Assembly (NCBI GenBank): GCA_025351615.1
Contig: JANXVP010000119.1
Span: 1 to 7,783 of the forward strand
Length of the DNA stretch: 7,783 bases
Direction: 5' to 3'
Source: Ramlibacter sp.
GTDB taxonomy: Bacteria; Pseudomonadota; Gammaproteobacteria; Burkholderiales; Burkholderiaceae_C
Numbering within the stretch: the stretch's first letter is position 1; each line of letters opens with the position of its first letter. The notes below the pieces were generated by a model. The model did not search any database. It was given only the letters and a program-made list of their open reading frames with translations, and was not told where the DNA came from. The position numbers and the translations under genes were made by a program. This document shows, piece by piece, positions 1 to 6,322 of this stretch.

Positions 1-1367
1 CCGTACTTCAGGCGCACTCGGTTGCCGGGGTACAGGCGGTTGTAGCCTTTGGGCGGCACTTCTTCGTAATCCGTTTTCTCGATCCACAGCTCTTTGCCGA
101 ACATGAACTCGCGCCGGCCCAGCTCCGGCAGGTGCGGATGCACGGGGGCGCTGCAGGGGTCGAGCTTGTCGTCGGCACCCATCACGGCGCCCCAGTTGGT
201 GATCACCAGCTTCACCGGGTCCAGCACTGCCATCGCGCGCGGCGCCTTCGGGTCCAGGTCGTCGCGCAAACAGCCTTCCAGCGTCCCGTAATCGATCCAG
301 CTGTCGCTCTTGGTGACGCCGATGCGCTCGGCGAACAGGCGCAGGCTTTCGGGCGTGTAGCCGCGCCGACGCAGGCCGACGATGGTGGGCATTCGCGGGT
401 CGTCCCATGCGCTCACATGGTTCTCGTCCACCAGCTGCTTCAGCTTGCGCTTGCTGGTGATCACATAGGTCAGGTTGAGCCGCGCGAATTCGTATTGGCG
501 TGGATGCGGCTGGTTGGTCAGGCCGCCTTCCCCGAGCCGGTCCAGCAGCCAGTCGTAGAACGGCCGCTGGTCCTCGAACTCCAGCGTGCACAGGCTGTGC
601 GTGATGTTCTCCAGCGCGTCCTCGATCGGGTGCGCGTACGTGTACATCGGATAGATGCACCACTTGTCGCCGGTGCGGTGGTGCGTCGCCCGCCGAATCC
701 GGTAGATGGCGGGGTCGCGCATGTTGATGTTGGGGCTGGCCATGTCGATCTTCGCGCGCAACACGGCGGCGCCGTCGGCCAGCTTGCCGTCGCGCATTTC
801 GCGGAAGCGCGTCAGGTTCTCGTCGATGCTGCGGCTTCTGAACGGGCTGTCGGTGCCGGCGTGGCCGAAGTCGCCGCGGTTGTGCCGCATGTCTTCGGCC
901 GACTGCTCGTCGACATAGGCCAGCCCTGCTTCGACCAGGTATTCGGCTGCGCGGTACATGAAATCGAAGTAATCGCTCGCGTGATACAGGTGCTCGGTGC
1001 CGTTCGCCTCCCAGCCGAAGCCCAGCCACTTCACCGCATCCAGGATGCTGTCGACGTATTCCTGGTCTTCCTTCTCCGGATTGGTATCGTCGAAGCGCAT
1101 GTGGCAGACGCCGCCGTAGTCGCGCGCCAGGCCGAAGTTCAGGCAGATGCTCTTGGCGTGGCCGACGTGCAGGTAGCCGTTGGGCTCGGGCGGAAAGCGG
1201 GTGCGGATCGTTGCCGGGTCCGGTCCACCGGTTTTTTGATGCGCAGCATCACCAGGCTCGCCGGCCCATTGCCGCTGGGCATAGGTGCCGTGCTCCATGT
1301 CCTTCTCGATCACCTGGCGCAGGAAATTGCTTTGTTTGGGCGGCTCTTTGTCAGATGCAGAAGTCAT
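1..1367 (-). CDS. glnS: Glutaminyl-tRNA synthetase (partial, C-terminus beyond window)
   Basis: A class I aminoacyl-tRNA synthetase that charges tRNA(Gln) with glutamine in the cytoplasm. Reading from the ATG at 1367, 455 residues are visible. They include the Rossmann-fold signature RFPPEPNGYLHVGH (57-70, with the HIGH motif as HVGH), RFDDTNP (91-97), the KWCIYPMY stretch (235-242), SLCTLEFEDQRPFYDW (258-273) and the KMSKS-loop equivalent TSKRK (304-308). WDDPRMPT and GLRRRGYTPES follow. The segment around VRLKY aligns with the start of the beta-barrel anticodon-binding region of the roughly 554-residue E. coli enzyme, so about the last quarter is off the left edge. Between the N-terminal FLRQVIEKD helix and RFPPEPNG there are roughly 20 more residues than in E. 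coli. The Shine-Dalgarno match before the ATG is weak (GAG, about six bases away). It is divergent from the next gene. The family call is certain. Confidence 0.97.
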   Translation of the reverse strand, partial: MTSASDKEPPKQSNFLRQVIEKDMEHGTYAQRQWAGEPGDAAHQKTGGPDPATIRTRFPPEPNGYLHVGHAKSICLNFGLARDYGGVCHMRFDDTNPEKEDQEYVDSILDAVKWLGFGWEANGTEHLYHASDYFDFMYRAAEYLVEAGLAYVDEQSAEDMRHNRGDFGHAGTDSPFRSRSIDENLTRFREMRDGKLADGAAVLRAKIDMASPNINMRDPAIYRIRRATHHRTGDKWCIYPMYTYAHPIEDALENITHSLCTLEFEDQRPFYDWLLDRLGEGGLTNQPHPRQYEFARLNLTYVITSKRKLKQLVDENHVSAWDDPRMPTIVGLRRRGYTPESLRLFAERIGVTKSDSWIDYGTLEGCLRDDLDPKAPRAMAVLDPVKLVITNWGAVMGADDKLDPCSAPVHPHLPELGRREFMFGKELWIEKTDYEEVPPKGYNRLYPGNRVRLKY

Positions 1368-1585
1368 ATTGAGCTCATTCTAGGGTTTGTCCCAGCAGAG
1401 ACTCGAATGTCTGACGTTGCGCATCGACAGGCGCAGGATCGAGAAGGATTTCACGGTCCTTTGCGAATCCTTTACCCACGGTTTACTTCTGGCAACGGCT
1501 TTGACGGTGCAGCCGGTATTCAAACCAGGGGGTCAATGCGTTAATAGTTCAAGGGCTGACGTTTGGCCCGTCTGAGGAGTTCGAA

Positions 1586-2008
1586 ATGAGAATCACCCGT
1601 TCTGCCTTTGTGAAGGCCGCAGCTGTAGCGAGTGTCGCTCTGGCCGCGTTGGGTACCGCGACCGTTGCCCAGGCCCGTAGCGATGTGTTCTTTTCCATTG
1701 GCGCAAATCTCGCTCCGGGCGTGAATCTGGGCGTCTCCAACGCCCCGTATTATCCGCAGCCCGTTTACGTGCAGCGACCGGTTTACGTGCAGCCGCAGTC
1801 GTATTACTACCAGCCCGCGCCGGTCTATTACGAACCCGAACCGGTTTACGTGCAGCCGCAGTCGTACTACTACCAGCCCGCGCCGGTCTACGTCAGTCCG
1901 CCTGTTTACGGGGTGACATATGTGCGGCCGGGGTGGCGCCATAACCAGTGGGGCAACCACGGCCACGATGCCGGTTACCGTGGCGACTGGGGCCGCGGCT
2001 ACCGTTAA
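1586..2008 (+). CDS. Secreted Tyr/Pro-rich PXPV-repeat protein
   Basis: A 140-residue exported protein of unknown function. Residues 1-30 form a Sec signal peptide: basic MRITR, a hydrophobic Ala/Val core, and AQA before a likely cut after A30. The mature part starts SDVFFSIGANLAPGVNLG, a short beta-like segment. It continues with repeated P-x-P-V-Y units (57-61, 77-81, 84-88, 98-102, plus RPVY and PPVY), interspersed with QSYYYQ, and ends in a Gly/His/Arg/Trp-rich tail (GWRHNQWGNHGHDAGYRGDWGRGYR, split here as GWRHNQWGNHGH and DAGYRGDWGRGYR). This matches my memory of the small PXPV-repeat family common in Burkholderiales, which has no assigned function. The ATG has a good ribosome-binding site, TGAGGAG (1573-1579). 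The gene stands alone and ends at an intrinsic terminator. Its 218-base upstream gap is shared with divergent glnS. A candidate promoter (TTCAAA 1519-1524, GTTAAT 1540-1545) is weak. Confidence 0.88.
   Translation: MRITRSAFVKAAAVASVALAALGTATVAQARSDVFFSIGANLAPGVNLGVSNAPYYPQPVYVQRPVYVQPQSYYYQPAPVYYEPEPVYVQPQSYYYQPAPVYVSPPVYGVTYVRPGWRHNQWGNHGHDAGYRGDWGRGYR
1778..1890 (+). repeat. 63-bp-period internal duplication in the PXPV gene
   Basis: Bases 1778-1827 and 1841-1890 are 50-base copies differing at one position by eye (a synonymous TAT/TAC Tyr codon). They start 63 bases, or 21 codons, apart. Each encodes PVYVQPQSYYYQPAPVY. The near-identity at DNA level points to a recent in-frame tandem duplication, or to ongoing conversion between copies. 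Confidence 0.9.
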
Positions 2009-2032
2009 CTGATTTCTCCGTTTTCCAAGGTT

Positions 2033-2063
2033 AGCCCCGCTCGCATTGCAGCGGGGCTTTTTT
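2033..2063 (+). terminator. Intrinsic terminator of the PXPV gene
   Basis: AGCCCCGCT (2033-2041) pairs perfectly with AGCGGGGCT (2050-2058) across an 8-base loop, followed by a run of six T (2058-2063). It lies 25 bases after the stop codon. The opposite strand has no T-run after the stem, so it works best for plus-strand transcripts. Confidence 0.93.
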
Positions 2064-2076
2064 CATTGGGGCCCGG

Positions 2077-2295
2077 TCAAGGAGGAAGGGGATCAGTGCC
2101 TGCGGGTTCGGCCTCTGGTTCCGCCTCCAGCGCAATACGCGCCGCCAAGGCATCTGCCTGGCGGCGGGCCGAGGCATCGAGGGTGCGAGCGAGTGGTGGA
2201 CGCACACTTGCCAATCCTTCCCCGCTATGCCTGTCGCCGGGATCTATGTCTTTGGCCGGGCCGTCGGTTACGGCCTTGGATGGATCGCTGGTCAC
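2077..2295 (-). CDS. Possible small hypothetical protein, 72 aa
   Basis: Unrecognised. The frame opens with GTG at 2295, preceded by AAAGGA six bases upstream, a reasonable ribosome-binding site, which is the main reason to list it. The product is hydrophilic, with no membrane segment or signal peptide. It has a polar N-terminus, an Ala/Arg-rich stretch DASARRQADALAARIALEAE (40-59) that could be one helix, and an acidic Pro-rich end EAEPAGTDPLPP. Third-position GC is about 60% by hand count, clearly lower than glnS appears, so coding status is doubtful. It lies past the minus-strand terminator at 2398-2431 and would need its own promoter; I see no convincing one. Confidence 0.35.
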   Translation of the reverse strand: MTSDPSKAVTDGPAKDIDPGDRHSGEGLASVRPPLARTLDASARRQADALAARIALEAEPEAEPAGTDPLPP

Positions 2296-2397
2296 GCAGA
2301 TCCTTTAATTCGTTATGGATTTCAGTCTCGGCTACTCCGGCCACAAGGCGTGACGGCAGTCCGCTTGTGAGTTGGTAGTCATCGACCTACACCCATC

Positions 2398-2431
2398 AAA
2401 AAGAAGCCCCCAGTCCGTGGGGCCTGGGGGC
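2398..2431 (-). terminator. Intrinsic terminator for minus-strand transcription
   Basis: Read on the minus strand, GCCCCCAG (2431-2424) and CTGGGGGC (2413-2406) form a perfect 8-bp stem with a 10-base loop, followed directly by TTCTTTTT (2405-2398). It lies about 340 bases past the LytTR stop and is the first clear terminator for that operon. Confidence 0.85.
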
Positions 2432-2494
2432 AATAGGCCGGTCGCGGGACGGAGGGCCGGACCAGCTCACCCCGGAGGAGGAGACTCAGAAGAG

Positions 2495-2514
2495 TTGGGG
2501 TGATTTGGGGTGAT
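2495..2514 (+). repeat. Perfect 10-bp tandem repeat
   Basis: TTGGGGTGAT occurs twice head to tail with no mismatch. The first copy supplies one arm of the TCACCCC/GGGGTGA stem in the folded segment, and the second copy could pair instead. Function unknown. Confidence 0.8.
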
Positions 2515-2551
2515 AGCGTCGTCTGGCGGGTGTTCAGGCCACGCTAATCGT

Positions 2552-2671
2552 TCAATACATCCCTGCGATCAACAGAGCCGTTCCCAACGCCATTGCCAAA
2601 GTGTAGGCAGCCGCATACCCGACGAGACGCAGGGTATGTGGGGTGTTGGACGCAAGCCGATACAGGACCAT
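2552..2671 (-). CDS. Possible 39-residue single-span membrane miniprotein
   Basis: Unrecognised and very short. From ATG at 2671 to TGA at 2552-2554 the product begins MVLYRLASNTPHTLRLVG and continues with a strongly hydrophobic stretch (about residues 17-38, YAAAYTLAMALGTALLIAGM). That would make one transmembrane helix with a short basic, probably cytoplasmic, N-terminus. It lies 96 bases after the LytTR stop, on the same strand and before the terminator at 2398-2431, so it could be the last cistron of the operon. Against it: no Shine-Dalgarno sequence precedes the ATG, and codon use is only weakly GC-biased. A longer frame at 2544-2771 on the same strand overlaps it and looks like a shadow. 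Coding status is uncertain. Confidence 0.33.
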   Translation of the reverse strand: MVLYRLASNTPHTLRLVGYAAAYTLAMALGTALLIAGMY

Positions 2672-2767
2672 GCAGCAAGTAGACAGTCCGGCCCGCGGCC
2701 TGTTTGTAAGACTTCACCCTCACCCCATGCCAGATTTCAGCCATTCGTGGGGGGCTGTCCCCGGAGC

Positions 2768-3613
2768 TCACATCGCCTTGAACAGATGCGCGTACAGCCG
2801 GCTGACGGGCAGTTTCTCTTTTCGGCCGCGCAGCTGAAGGTGCAACTTGCCGGCTTCGTCGCGGGTCACGCTGTCGATCGCGGCCGCGCGGACCACCATG
2901 CCGCGGTGGATCTGCCAGAAGTCCTTCGCATCGAGCTGCGGCAGCAGTTCCCGCAGTGGCGTGCGGATCAGGTACTCGTGGTCCGCGGTCAGCACCCGGA
3001 CATACCGGTCGGCCGCTTCGAGGTAGAGCACCTCACCGACCGGAACCATGCGGATGCTGGCGCCGACGCTGGCCTGGATCACCATCAACGTCCTGTCCGG
3101 AGCGTTGGCCGGTCCCGGTTTGGTCGCAGGGTCCACAGACGCTGGTCCCGAGACCTTCAGCGCCAGCAGGCTGCGCAACTGGTCCAGTGTCGCCTCGAAA
3201 TGGTTGCCGCCGAGGGAGCGCTGTGCCAGCAGCGCCTGCAGCTTCGCGACTGTCTTTTGCAGCCGCGCCGGCTGGACCGGCTTGACGATGTAATCGATCG
3301 CCTGCGCCTCGAAGGCCTGCACCGCGTACTGGTCGTAGGCGGTGACGAACACCAGCGCCGGGAAAGGCCTGTCGCCCACCCATTCGTCGGCGAGTTCCAC
3401 CGCCGCCTCCAGTCCGCTCTGCCCCGGCATGCGGATATCGAAGAACAGCACATCGGGCAGCAGTGCCAGCGCCTGGGTGACAGCCGAATTGCCGTCTGCC
3501 ACCGTGGCGGCGATCTGCAGCTGCGGCCAGGCGCTCGCCAGCTCCTGCCGCAATGCCATTGCCAGCAGCGGCTCGTCTTCGGCGATCAGGGCGAGTGGCG
3601 GCGTTGCAGTCAT
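2768..3613 (-). CDS. LytTR-family response regulator
   Basis: A 281-residue two-component regulator. The receiver domain (about 7-125) has the acidic pair E12/D13, phosphoacceptor D59 in FFDIRMPG, T91 and K111 in the YIVKP motif. A Pro/Ala-rich linker (about 153-173) follows. Residues 175-279 form a LytTR DNA-binding domain with LYLEAADRYVRV, the conserved FWQIHRGMVV (232-241) and LPVSRLYAHLF (268-278). This architecture is that of AlgR, YpdB/BtsR and AgrA-type regulators. They bind pairs of direct repeats about 21 bp apart, and such a pair lies upstream of this operon at 7405-7435. Its ATG overlaps the kinase stop as ATGA, implying translational coupling and a cognate pair. Domain assignment is secure. 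Target genes are inferred only. Confidence 0.95.
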   Translation of the reverse strand: MTATPPLALIAEDEPLLAMALRQELASAWPQLQIAATVADGNSAVTQALALLPDVLFFDIRMPGQSGLEAAVELADEWVGDRPFPALVFVTAYDQYAVQAFEAQAIDYIVKPVQPARLQKTVAKLQALLAQRSLGGNHFEATLDQLRSLLALKVSGPASVDPATKPGPANAPDRTLMVIQASVGASIRMVPVGEVLYLEAADRYVRVLTADHEYLIRTPLRELLPQLDAKDFWQIHRGMVVRAAAIDSVTRDEAGKLHLQLRGRKEKLPVSRLYAHLFKAM

Positions 3614-4650
3614 GTATGGGTCGGAAGTCGCGCGGTAGCGGATGCGCCCCGGCCGTCTTCCGCGGAAAAATCGAGTGCGGCGGCAGTCCCGTACAGGGTC
3701 GCCAGCCGCTCGCGCACCTGGGTCAGGCCGAAACCCTTGCCGGTGCCGGACGCTGTGGCGGTGCCGACTCCCGTGTCCGCGACCTGCAGCACCAGCGTGT
3801 CGCCGTCGCGGCGGGCAGTGACGGCGACACGGCCGCCTTCGACCTTGGGCTCCAGGCCGTGCTCGATGCTGTTCTCGACCAGGGGTTGCAGCAGCAGCGT
3901 GGGTACCGGCAGCTGCGCCAGTTCCGCCGGCAGGTCGAGCGTGTACGCAAGCCGCGGCCCCATGCGAATGGCCATCAGCTCGAGGTAGTCGCGCAGCCGG
4001 TCGAATTCAGCTTGAAGTGTGTGGGTGGTGGCGCGCGATGCGCCCAGCGTAGCGCGCAGATACGCGATCATGTGATCGAGCATCTGCTGCGCGCGTGCCG
4101 CGTCGCTGCCGATCAGCACCCGCAGGTTGGCCAGCGTGTTGAACAGCATGTGCGGCTCGAGCTGGCTTTCCAGCAGCTTCAGCTGCGCTTCGCTGGCGTG
4201 CCTGCGGGCCTCGCGCATTTTGCGTTCGAGGTAAGCGCTTTTGTTGGCGGTGTAGAAGTAATAGGTGCCGGTGATTCCGGCCAGAGCGGTGATGAGCATG
4301 GACGTGCGCTGCTCGCCGGGGGCCTTGCCGGCGCCGGGTGGGTACCAGCCGTAATAGACACAGAGCCGGTCGGCGATGGCAACGCCCAGCAGGTAGCCCG
4401 CCACGATGCCGCCCAGGACCAGGACGACACCGGCCAGCCCCGTTGGCCAGCCGGTCTCGGCGCTGGACGGAAACCAGTCGCGCCCGAGGTCGATGATGGT
4501 CCAGGTGATGGTGCCGATGAACAGCGAATAGACGACAGGCGGACCGTAGGGCCGATCGGGGATGAAGGCGTATTGGATCGTTGCGATCGCCAGGCAAAAC
4601 GCCAGCACCTGCAGCAGGTGACGCAGTTTTGCGACCCAGTCGATCGTCAT
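3610..4650 (-). CDS. LytS-type sensor histidine kinase
   Basis: A 346-residue membrane kinase, the probable partner of the LytTR regulator just downstream. Hydrophobic segments near 13-30, 37-55, 72-93 and 116-134 form about four transmembrane helices. There is no sizeable periplasmic domain, so sensing is probably within the membrane or through a partner. A helical linker leads to the His_kinase domain with phosphoacceptor H167 in LEPHMLFNTLANL, then an ATPase domain with N-box N260 (QPLVENSIEHGLEP), ADTGVG (291-296) and GKGFGLTQVRERL (304-316). A start further upstream (4737) would add 29 residues (AAAACASGWC and so on) that only shadow the preceding 2TM gene. The ATG at 4650, seven bases after that gene's stop, fits the helix start and the operon spacing. 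The start is moderately sure, the family very sure. Confidence 0.94.
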   Translation of the reverse strand: MTIDWVAKLRHLLQVLAFCLAIATIQYAFIPDRPYGPPVVYSLFIGTITWTIIDLGRDWFPSSAETGWPTGLAGVVLVLGGIVAGYLLGVAIADRLCVYYGWYPPGAGKAPGEQRTSMLITALAGITGTYYFYTANKSAYLERKMREARRHASEAQLKLLESQLEPHMLFNTLANLRVLIGSDAARAQQMLDHMIAYLRATLGASRATTHTLQAEFDRLRDYLELMAIRMGPRLAYTLDLPAELAQLPVPTLLLQPLVENSIEHGLEPKVEGGRVAVTARRDGDTLVLQVADTGVGTATASGTGKGFGLTQVRERLATLYGTAAALDFSAEDGRGASATARLPTHT

Positions 4651-4657
4651 GCCTGCT

Positions 4658-4957
4658 TCAGGGCAAGTCGCGCTCGCGCCGCAGCTTTTCGCGCTCTTTC
4701 TGCACCATCCGCTCGCGCAGGCCGCTGCCGCTTCCAAGCACGAACACCGCCACGCCGTGCAACGCCAGGCCCAGGCCCCATCCGAGCAGCGGGGCCAGCG
4801 ACCAGCGCCGCGAGCCGAACCCGTAGAGCGACACCGAGAACAGGAACAGATTGACCAGGACGTACACCGCGGCGTGCGCGTACCAGCCCAGCTTGGCGCC
4901 GGCGCGCTTGCGGGCGAGATGGTCGATTTCTTCAGGCGAGAGGGACTGCGGGGTCAT
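4658..4957 (-). CDS. 2TM-domain membrane protein, copy B
   Basis: A 99-residue protein with two transmembrane helices (about 26-45 and 56-75). The signature is RAGAKLGWYAHAAVYVLVNL before helix 1 and P-x-x-GWGLGLALHG entering helix 2, then a charged amphipathic tail (RERMVQKEREKLRRERD) that may be a cytoplasmic helix. This is the 2TM domain, often found beside or fused to LytS/LytTR proteins; its function is unknown. It is a paralogue of the gene at 6012-6311, with about half the residues identical by eye. It starts 12 bases after the hydrolase stop with no clear Shine-Dalgarno site (CCCTCTC precedes the ATG), so it probably relies on reinitiation. Its place immediately before the kinase makes it a candidate modulator of that kinase (inference). 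Confidence 0.88.
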   Translation of the reverse strand: MTPQSLSPEEIDHLARKRAGAKLGWYAHAAVYVLVNLFLFSVSLYGFGSRRWSLAPLLGWGLGLALHGVAVFVLGSGSGLRERMVQKEREKLRRERDLP

Positions 4958-4969
4958 GAGAGGGTCATT

Positions 4970-5995
4970 CTAGGGGAGCAAGTTCTGGCGAAAGAAGCCG
5001 ACGATGCTGGCCTGCGCCGCCGGCACCTGGGCGCGGTCGAAGCCGGGCGGGTCGGCCAGCAGGTCGGCCGCAATGCCCGAGAGCTTCTCGCGCGGTGGTG
5101 GCGGCGACATCAACGAGCCATGACCGGCGCCTGGGAGGTCGGCCACCAGCACGCAGGTCATGCATGCTTGCAGCACGGCGCCACTGTGGAAGCGGGGGAT
5201 CAGCCATCTGTCCTGGCCGGCCTGCACGATCCCCAGCGGCACCCGGGGCTGCGCCAGCGACTGCAGGTCGAAGTCGACCGCGTATGGCACCTCGGCCACC
5301 ACGGCCCGCACGCGTGGCTCGTCATGGCTGTACCACGCGGTGTCGTCCAGCTTGTAGCGGATCACGCGAATCGCCACGGCCTTCTTCAGGCCATCGAGAA
5401 AGTTGCCGCGCAGTTGCGTCGCCAATCCGACGCAGCTCGAAAAGTCTTCCTCGAGATACTTCTCGCAGTGCTGGCGCAGCGCCGAGGGCGACCAGCGACC
5501 GCCGGCCATGGAGAGCGCCGTGTGGCCGCCGGCGGACATGCCGTACATGCCGACCCGGTCCGGCTGGACCAGCGGCCCGAAGCGCGCGTCGTGCAGCACG
5601 GCGTCGATCGCACGCGACACTTCTTGCGGCCGCCGCCTCCAGCTCACCGGGCCGGCATCGCTCATGCTCCTGAAGTTGTCGCCAAGGTGCTCCGGGAAGG
5701 CGACAACGAAACCGGCGGCCACCAGTTTTTTCGCCAGATCGCTGTGAACCCACGGTGCGCCGCCAGAGCCGTGCGACATGACGACCAGCCGGCCGTTGCC
5801 GCGCATCGGCGCACCGCCGGGCGCCAGTTGCAGGGCATACGGTCCGCGCTGAAGCGGCTGGTCCGGCGCGCTCGATGGATAGAAGACGGTGACCGGCCCA
5901 TCGCCGTCCAGGCCCGGCAATTCCGTCAGGCCAACGCCGGCTTGCGCCAGGACAGCCGCCAGCGAAAGCAGGACCACGATCAGGTAGCGTTTCAT
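4970..5995 (-). CDS. Exported alpha/beta hydrolase, dienelactone-hydrolase-like
   Basis: A 341-residue predicted serine hydrolase (esterase or lipase type) with substrate unknown. Residues 1-19 form a signal peptide (MKRYLIVVLLSLAAVLAQA, cut before G20), so it should act in the periplasm or outside. The oxyanion-region motif HGSGG is at 75-79, the nucleophile elbow GMSAGG carries S154, the likely acid is D262 (QAGQDRW) and the likely catalytic base is H292 (GAGHGS). About 100 residues between S154 and D262 include a cap-like insertion. Four cysteines (177, 188, 278, 281, the last two as CMTC) could form disulfides after export. The layout recalls the predicted dienelactone hydrolase / PAF-acetylhydrolase-like group. 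AAGGAG (6006-6001) gives a strong ribosome-binding site. It sits between the two 2TM paralogues, an odd position for a stand-alone enzyme. Confidence 0.88.
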   Translation of the reverse strand: MKRYLIVVLLSLAAVLAQAGVGLTELPGLDGDGPVTVFYPSSAPDQPLQRGPYALQLAPGGAPMRGNGRLVVMSHGSGGAPWVHSDLAKKLVAAGFVVAFPEHLGDNFRSMSDAGPVSWRRRPQEVSRAIDAVLHDARFGPLVQPDRVGMYGMSAGGHTALSMAGGRWSPSALRQHCEKYLEEDFSSCVGLATQLRGNFLDGLKKAVAIRVIRYKLDDTAWYSHDEPRVRAVVAEVPYAVDFDLQSLAQPRVPLGIVQAGQDRWLIPRFHSGAVLQACMTCVLVADLPGAGHGSLMSPPPPREKLSGIAADLLADPPGFDRAQVPAAQASIVGFFRQNLLP

Positions 5996-6011
5996 TGGGG
6001 CTCCTTTGCAG

Positions 6012-6311
6012 TTACCAGGCGTCGCGCTGCAGCTTCAGGCGCTCGCGCTCCTGTTGCACGAGACGCTCGTGCAGCCCGCCACCACCGGCTGCGATGAAGA
6101 CGACGATGCCGTGGATGGCCAGGCCGAGGCCCCATCCGAATGCGGGGTAGATCGCCCAGTTGCGGCCGTTGGAAAGCGACAGCACGGCCAGCAGCAGGTT
6201 GACGGCGATGTAGACGGTGGCGTGGATGTACCAGCCCATCTTGGCGCCTGCGCGGCGGCGGGCCCGCCGCTCGATGTTGGCGTCGGTGTCGGTGGTGATC
6301 GCGTTGTTCAT
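6012..6311 (-). CDS. 2TM-domain membrane protein, copy A
   Basis: A 99-residue two-helix membrane protein of the 2TM domain family. Helix 1 is about 27-46 and follows RRAGAKMGWYIHATVY. Helix 2 is about 54-75 and includes PAFGWGLGLAIHGIVVF. A charged C-terminal tail (HERLVQQERERLKLQRD) follows. The same frame stays open upstream to 6815, but that part is an Arg-rich shadow of the next gene. The ATG at 6311 has AAAGGCG nearby and lies 11 bases after the preceding stop. Copy B at 4658-4957 is the same length and shares every signature. The two differ mainly in the N-terminal dozen residues and the loop between helices (SNGRNW here, YGFGSRRW there). Function unknown. Confidence 0.9.
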   Translation of the reverse strand: MNNAITTDTDANIERRARRRAGAKMGWYIHATVYIAVNLLLAVLSLSNGRNWAIYPAFGWGLGLAIHGIVVFIAAGGGGLHERLVQQERERLKLQRDAW

Positions 6312-6322
6312 GGTGTCGCCTT

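Larger units (their letters stand above)
2396..2545 (-). ncRNA. Candidate structured C-rich small RNA or 3' UTR
   Basis: On the minus strand this segment forms a series of possible hairpins ending in a strong terminator. AGCGT (2545-2541) pairs with ACGCT (2519-2515), with an inner TGGC/GCCA. TCACCCC (2503-2497) pairs with GGGGTGA (2473-2467), enclosing a small ACTC-TTCT-GAGT hairpin and unpaired CTCCTCCTCC (2483-2474). A weak GGTC/GACC stem encloses CCCTCCGTCCC. Then comes the terminator stem. The unpaired C-rich stretches, especially CTCCTCC, are complementary to Shine-Dalgarno sequences, a known trait of some bacterial small RNAs such as the CUCCUCCC-motif class. No promoter is evident, so it may equally be the processed or plain 3' end of the upstream operon transcript. 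Confidence 0.25.
2064..2767. other. 704-base region without a confident gene
   Basis: Between the PXPV terminator and the LytTR gene, no protein of recognisable family is encoded on either strand. The 2300-2760 part looks less GC-rich than its neighbours. It holds a possible small ORF (2077-2295), a minus-strand terminator, a folded C-rich segment, a possible 39-residue membrane ORF, and a short GGGG/CCCC stem just past the LytTR stop that lacks a T-run. Plus-strand ORFs at 2046-2378 and 2066-2308 overlap the minus ORF and have shadow-like Ser/Arg/Ala composition. On the minus strand, upstream of 2295, another reading frame spells GVAETEIHNELKDLRDQ, which looks protein-like but has no good start. 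This may be a decayed gene remnant; I cannot establish it. Confidence 0.6.

Noticed and set aside
1377..1382. TAGAAT -10-like box on the minus strand before glnS
   Set aside because: Transcription from it would start about three bases before the ATG, and no -35 match stands at the right distance.
132..1544. 470-residue plus-strand open frame
   Set aside because: It is antisense to the unmistakable glnS gene; its Val/His/Arg/Gln-rich composition is the usual shadow of a GC-rich gene.
1541..1966. 141-residue minus-strand frame with repeated VIRLRLHVN units
   Set aside because: The repeats mirror the DNA duplication in the PXPV gene, which has the signal peptide, ribosome-binding site and terminator on the plus strand.
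2743..2772. GGGG/CCCC stem just past the LytTR stop as the operon terminator
   Set aside because: The stem is short and no T-run follows on the minus strand; the terminator at 2398-2431 is far better.
2510..3988. 492-residue plus-strand open frame
   Set aside because: It runs antisense across the LytTR regulator and part of the kinase, whose motifs are clear on the other strand.
4651..4737. Upstream start for the histidine kinase
   Set aside because: The extra 29 residues overlap the end of the 2TM gene, are Cys/Ala/Ser-rich, and precede the natural helix start.
3553..4854. 433-residue plus-strand open frame
   Set aside because: Antisense to the histidine kinase and 2TM copy B; no recognisable domain.
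4649..6097. 482-residue plus-strand open frame
   Set aside because: Antisense to the alpha/beta hydrolase and parts of both 2TM genes, with shadow-like Arg/His/Gln-rich sequence.
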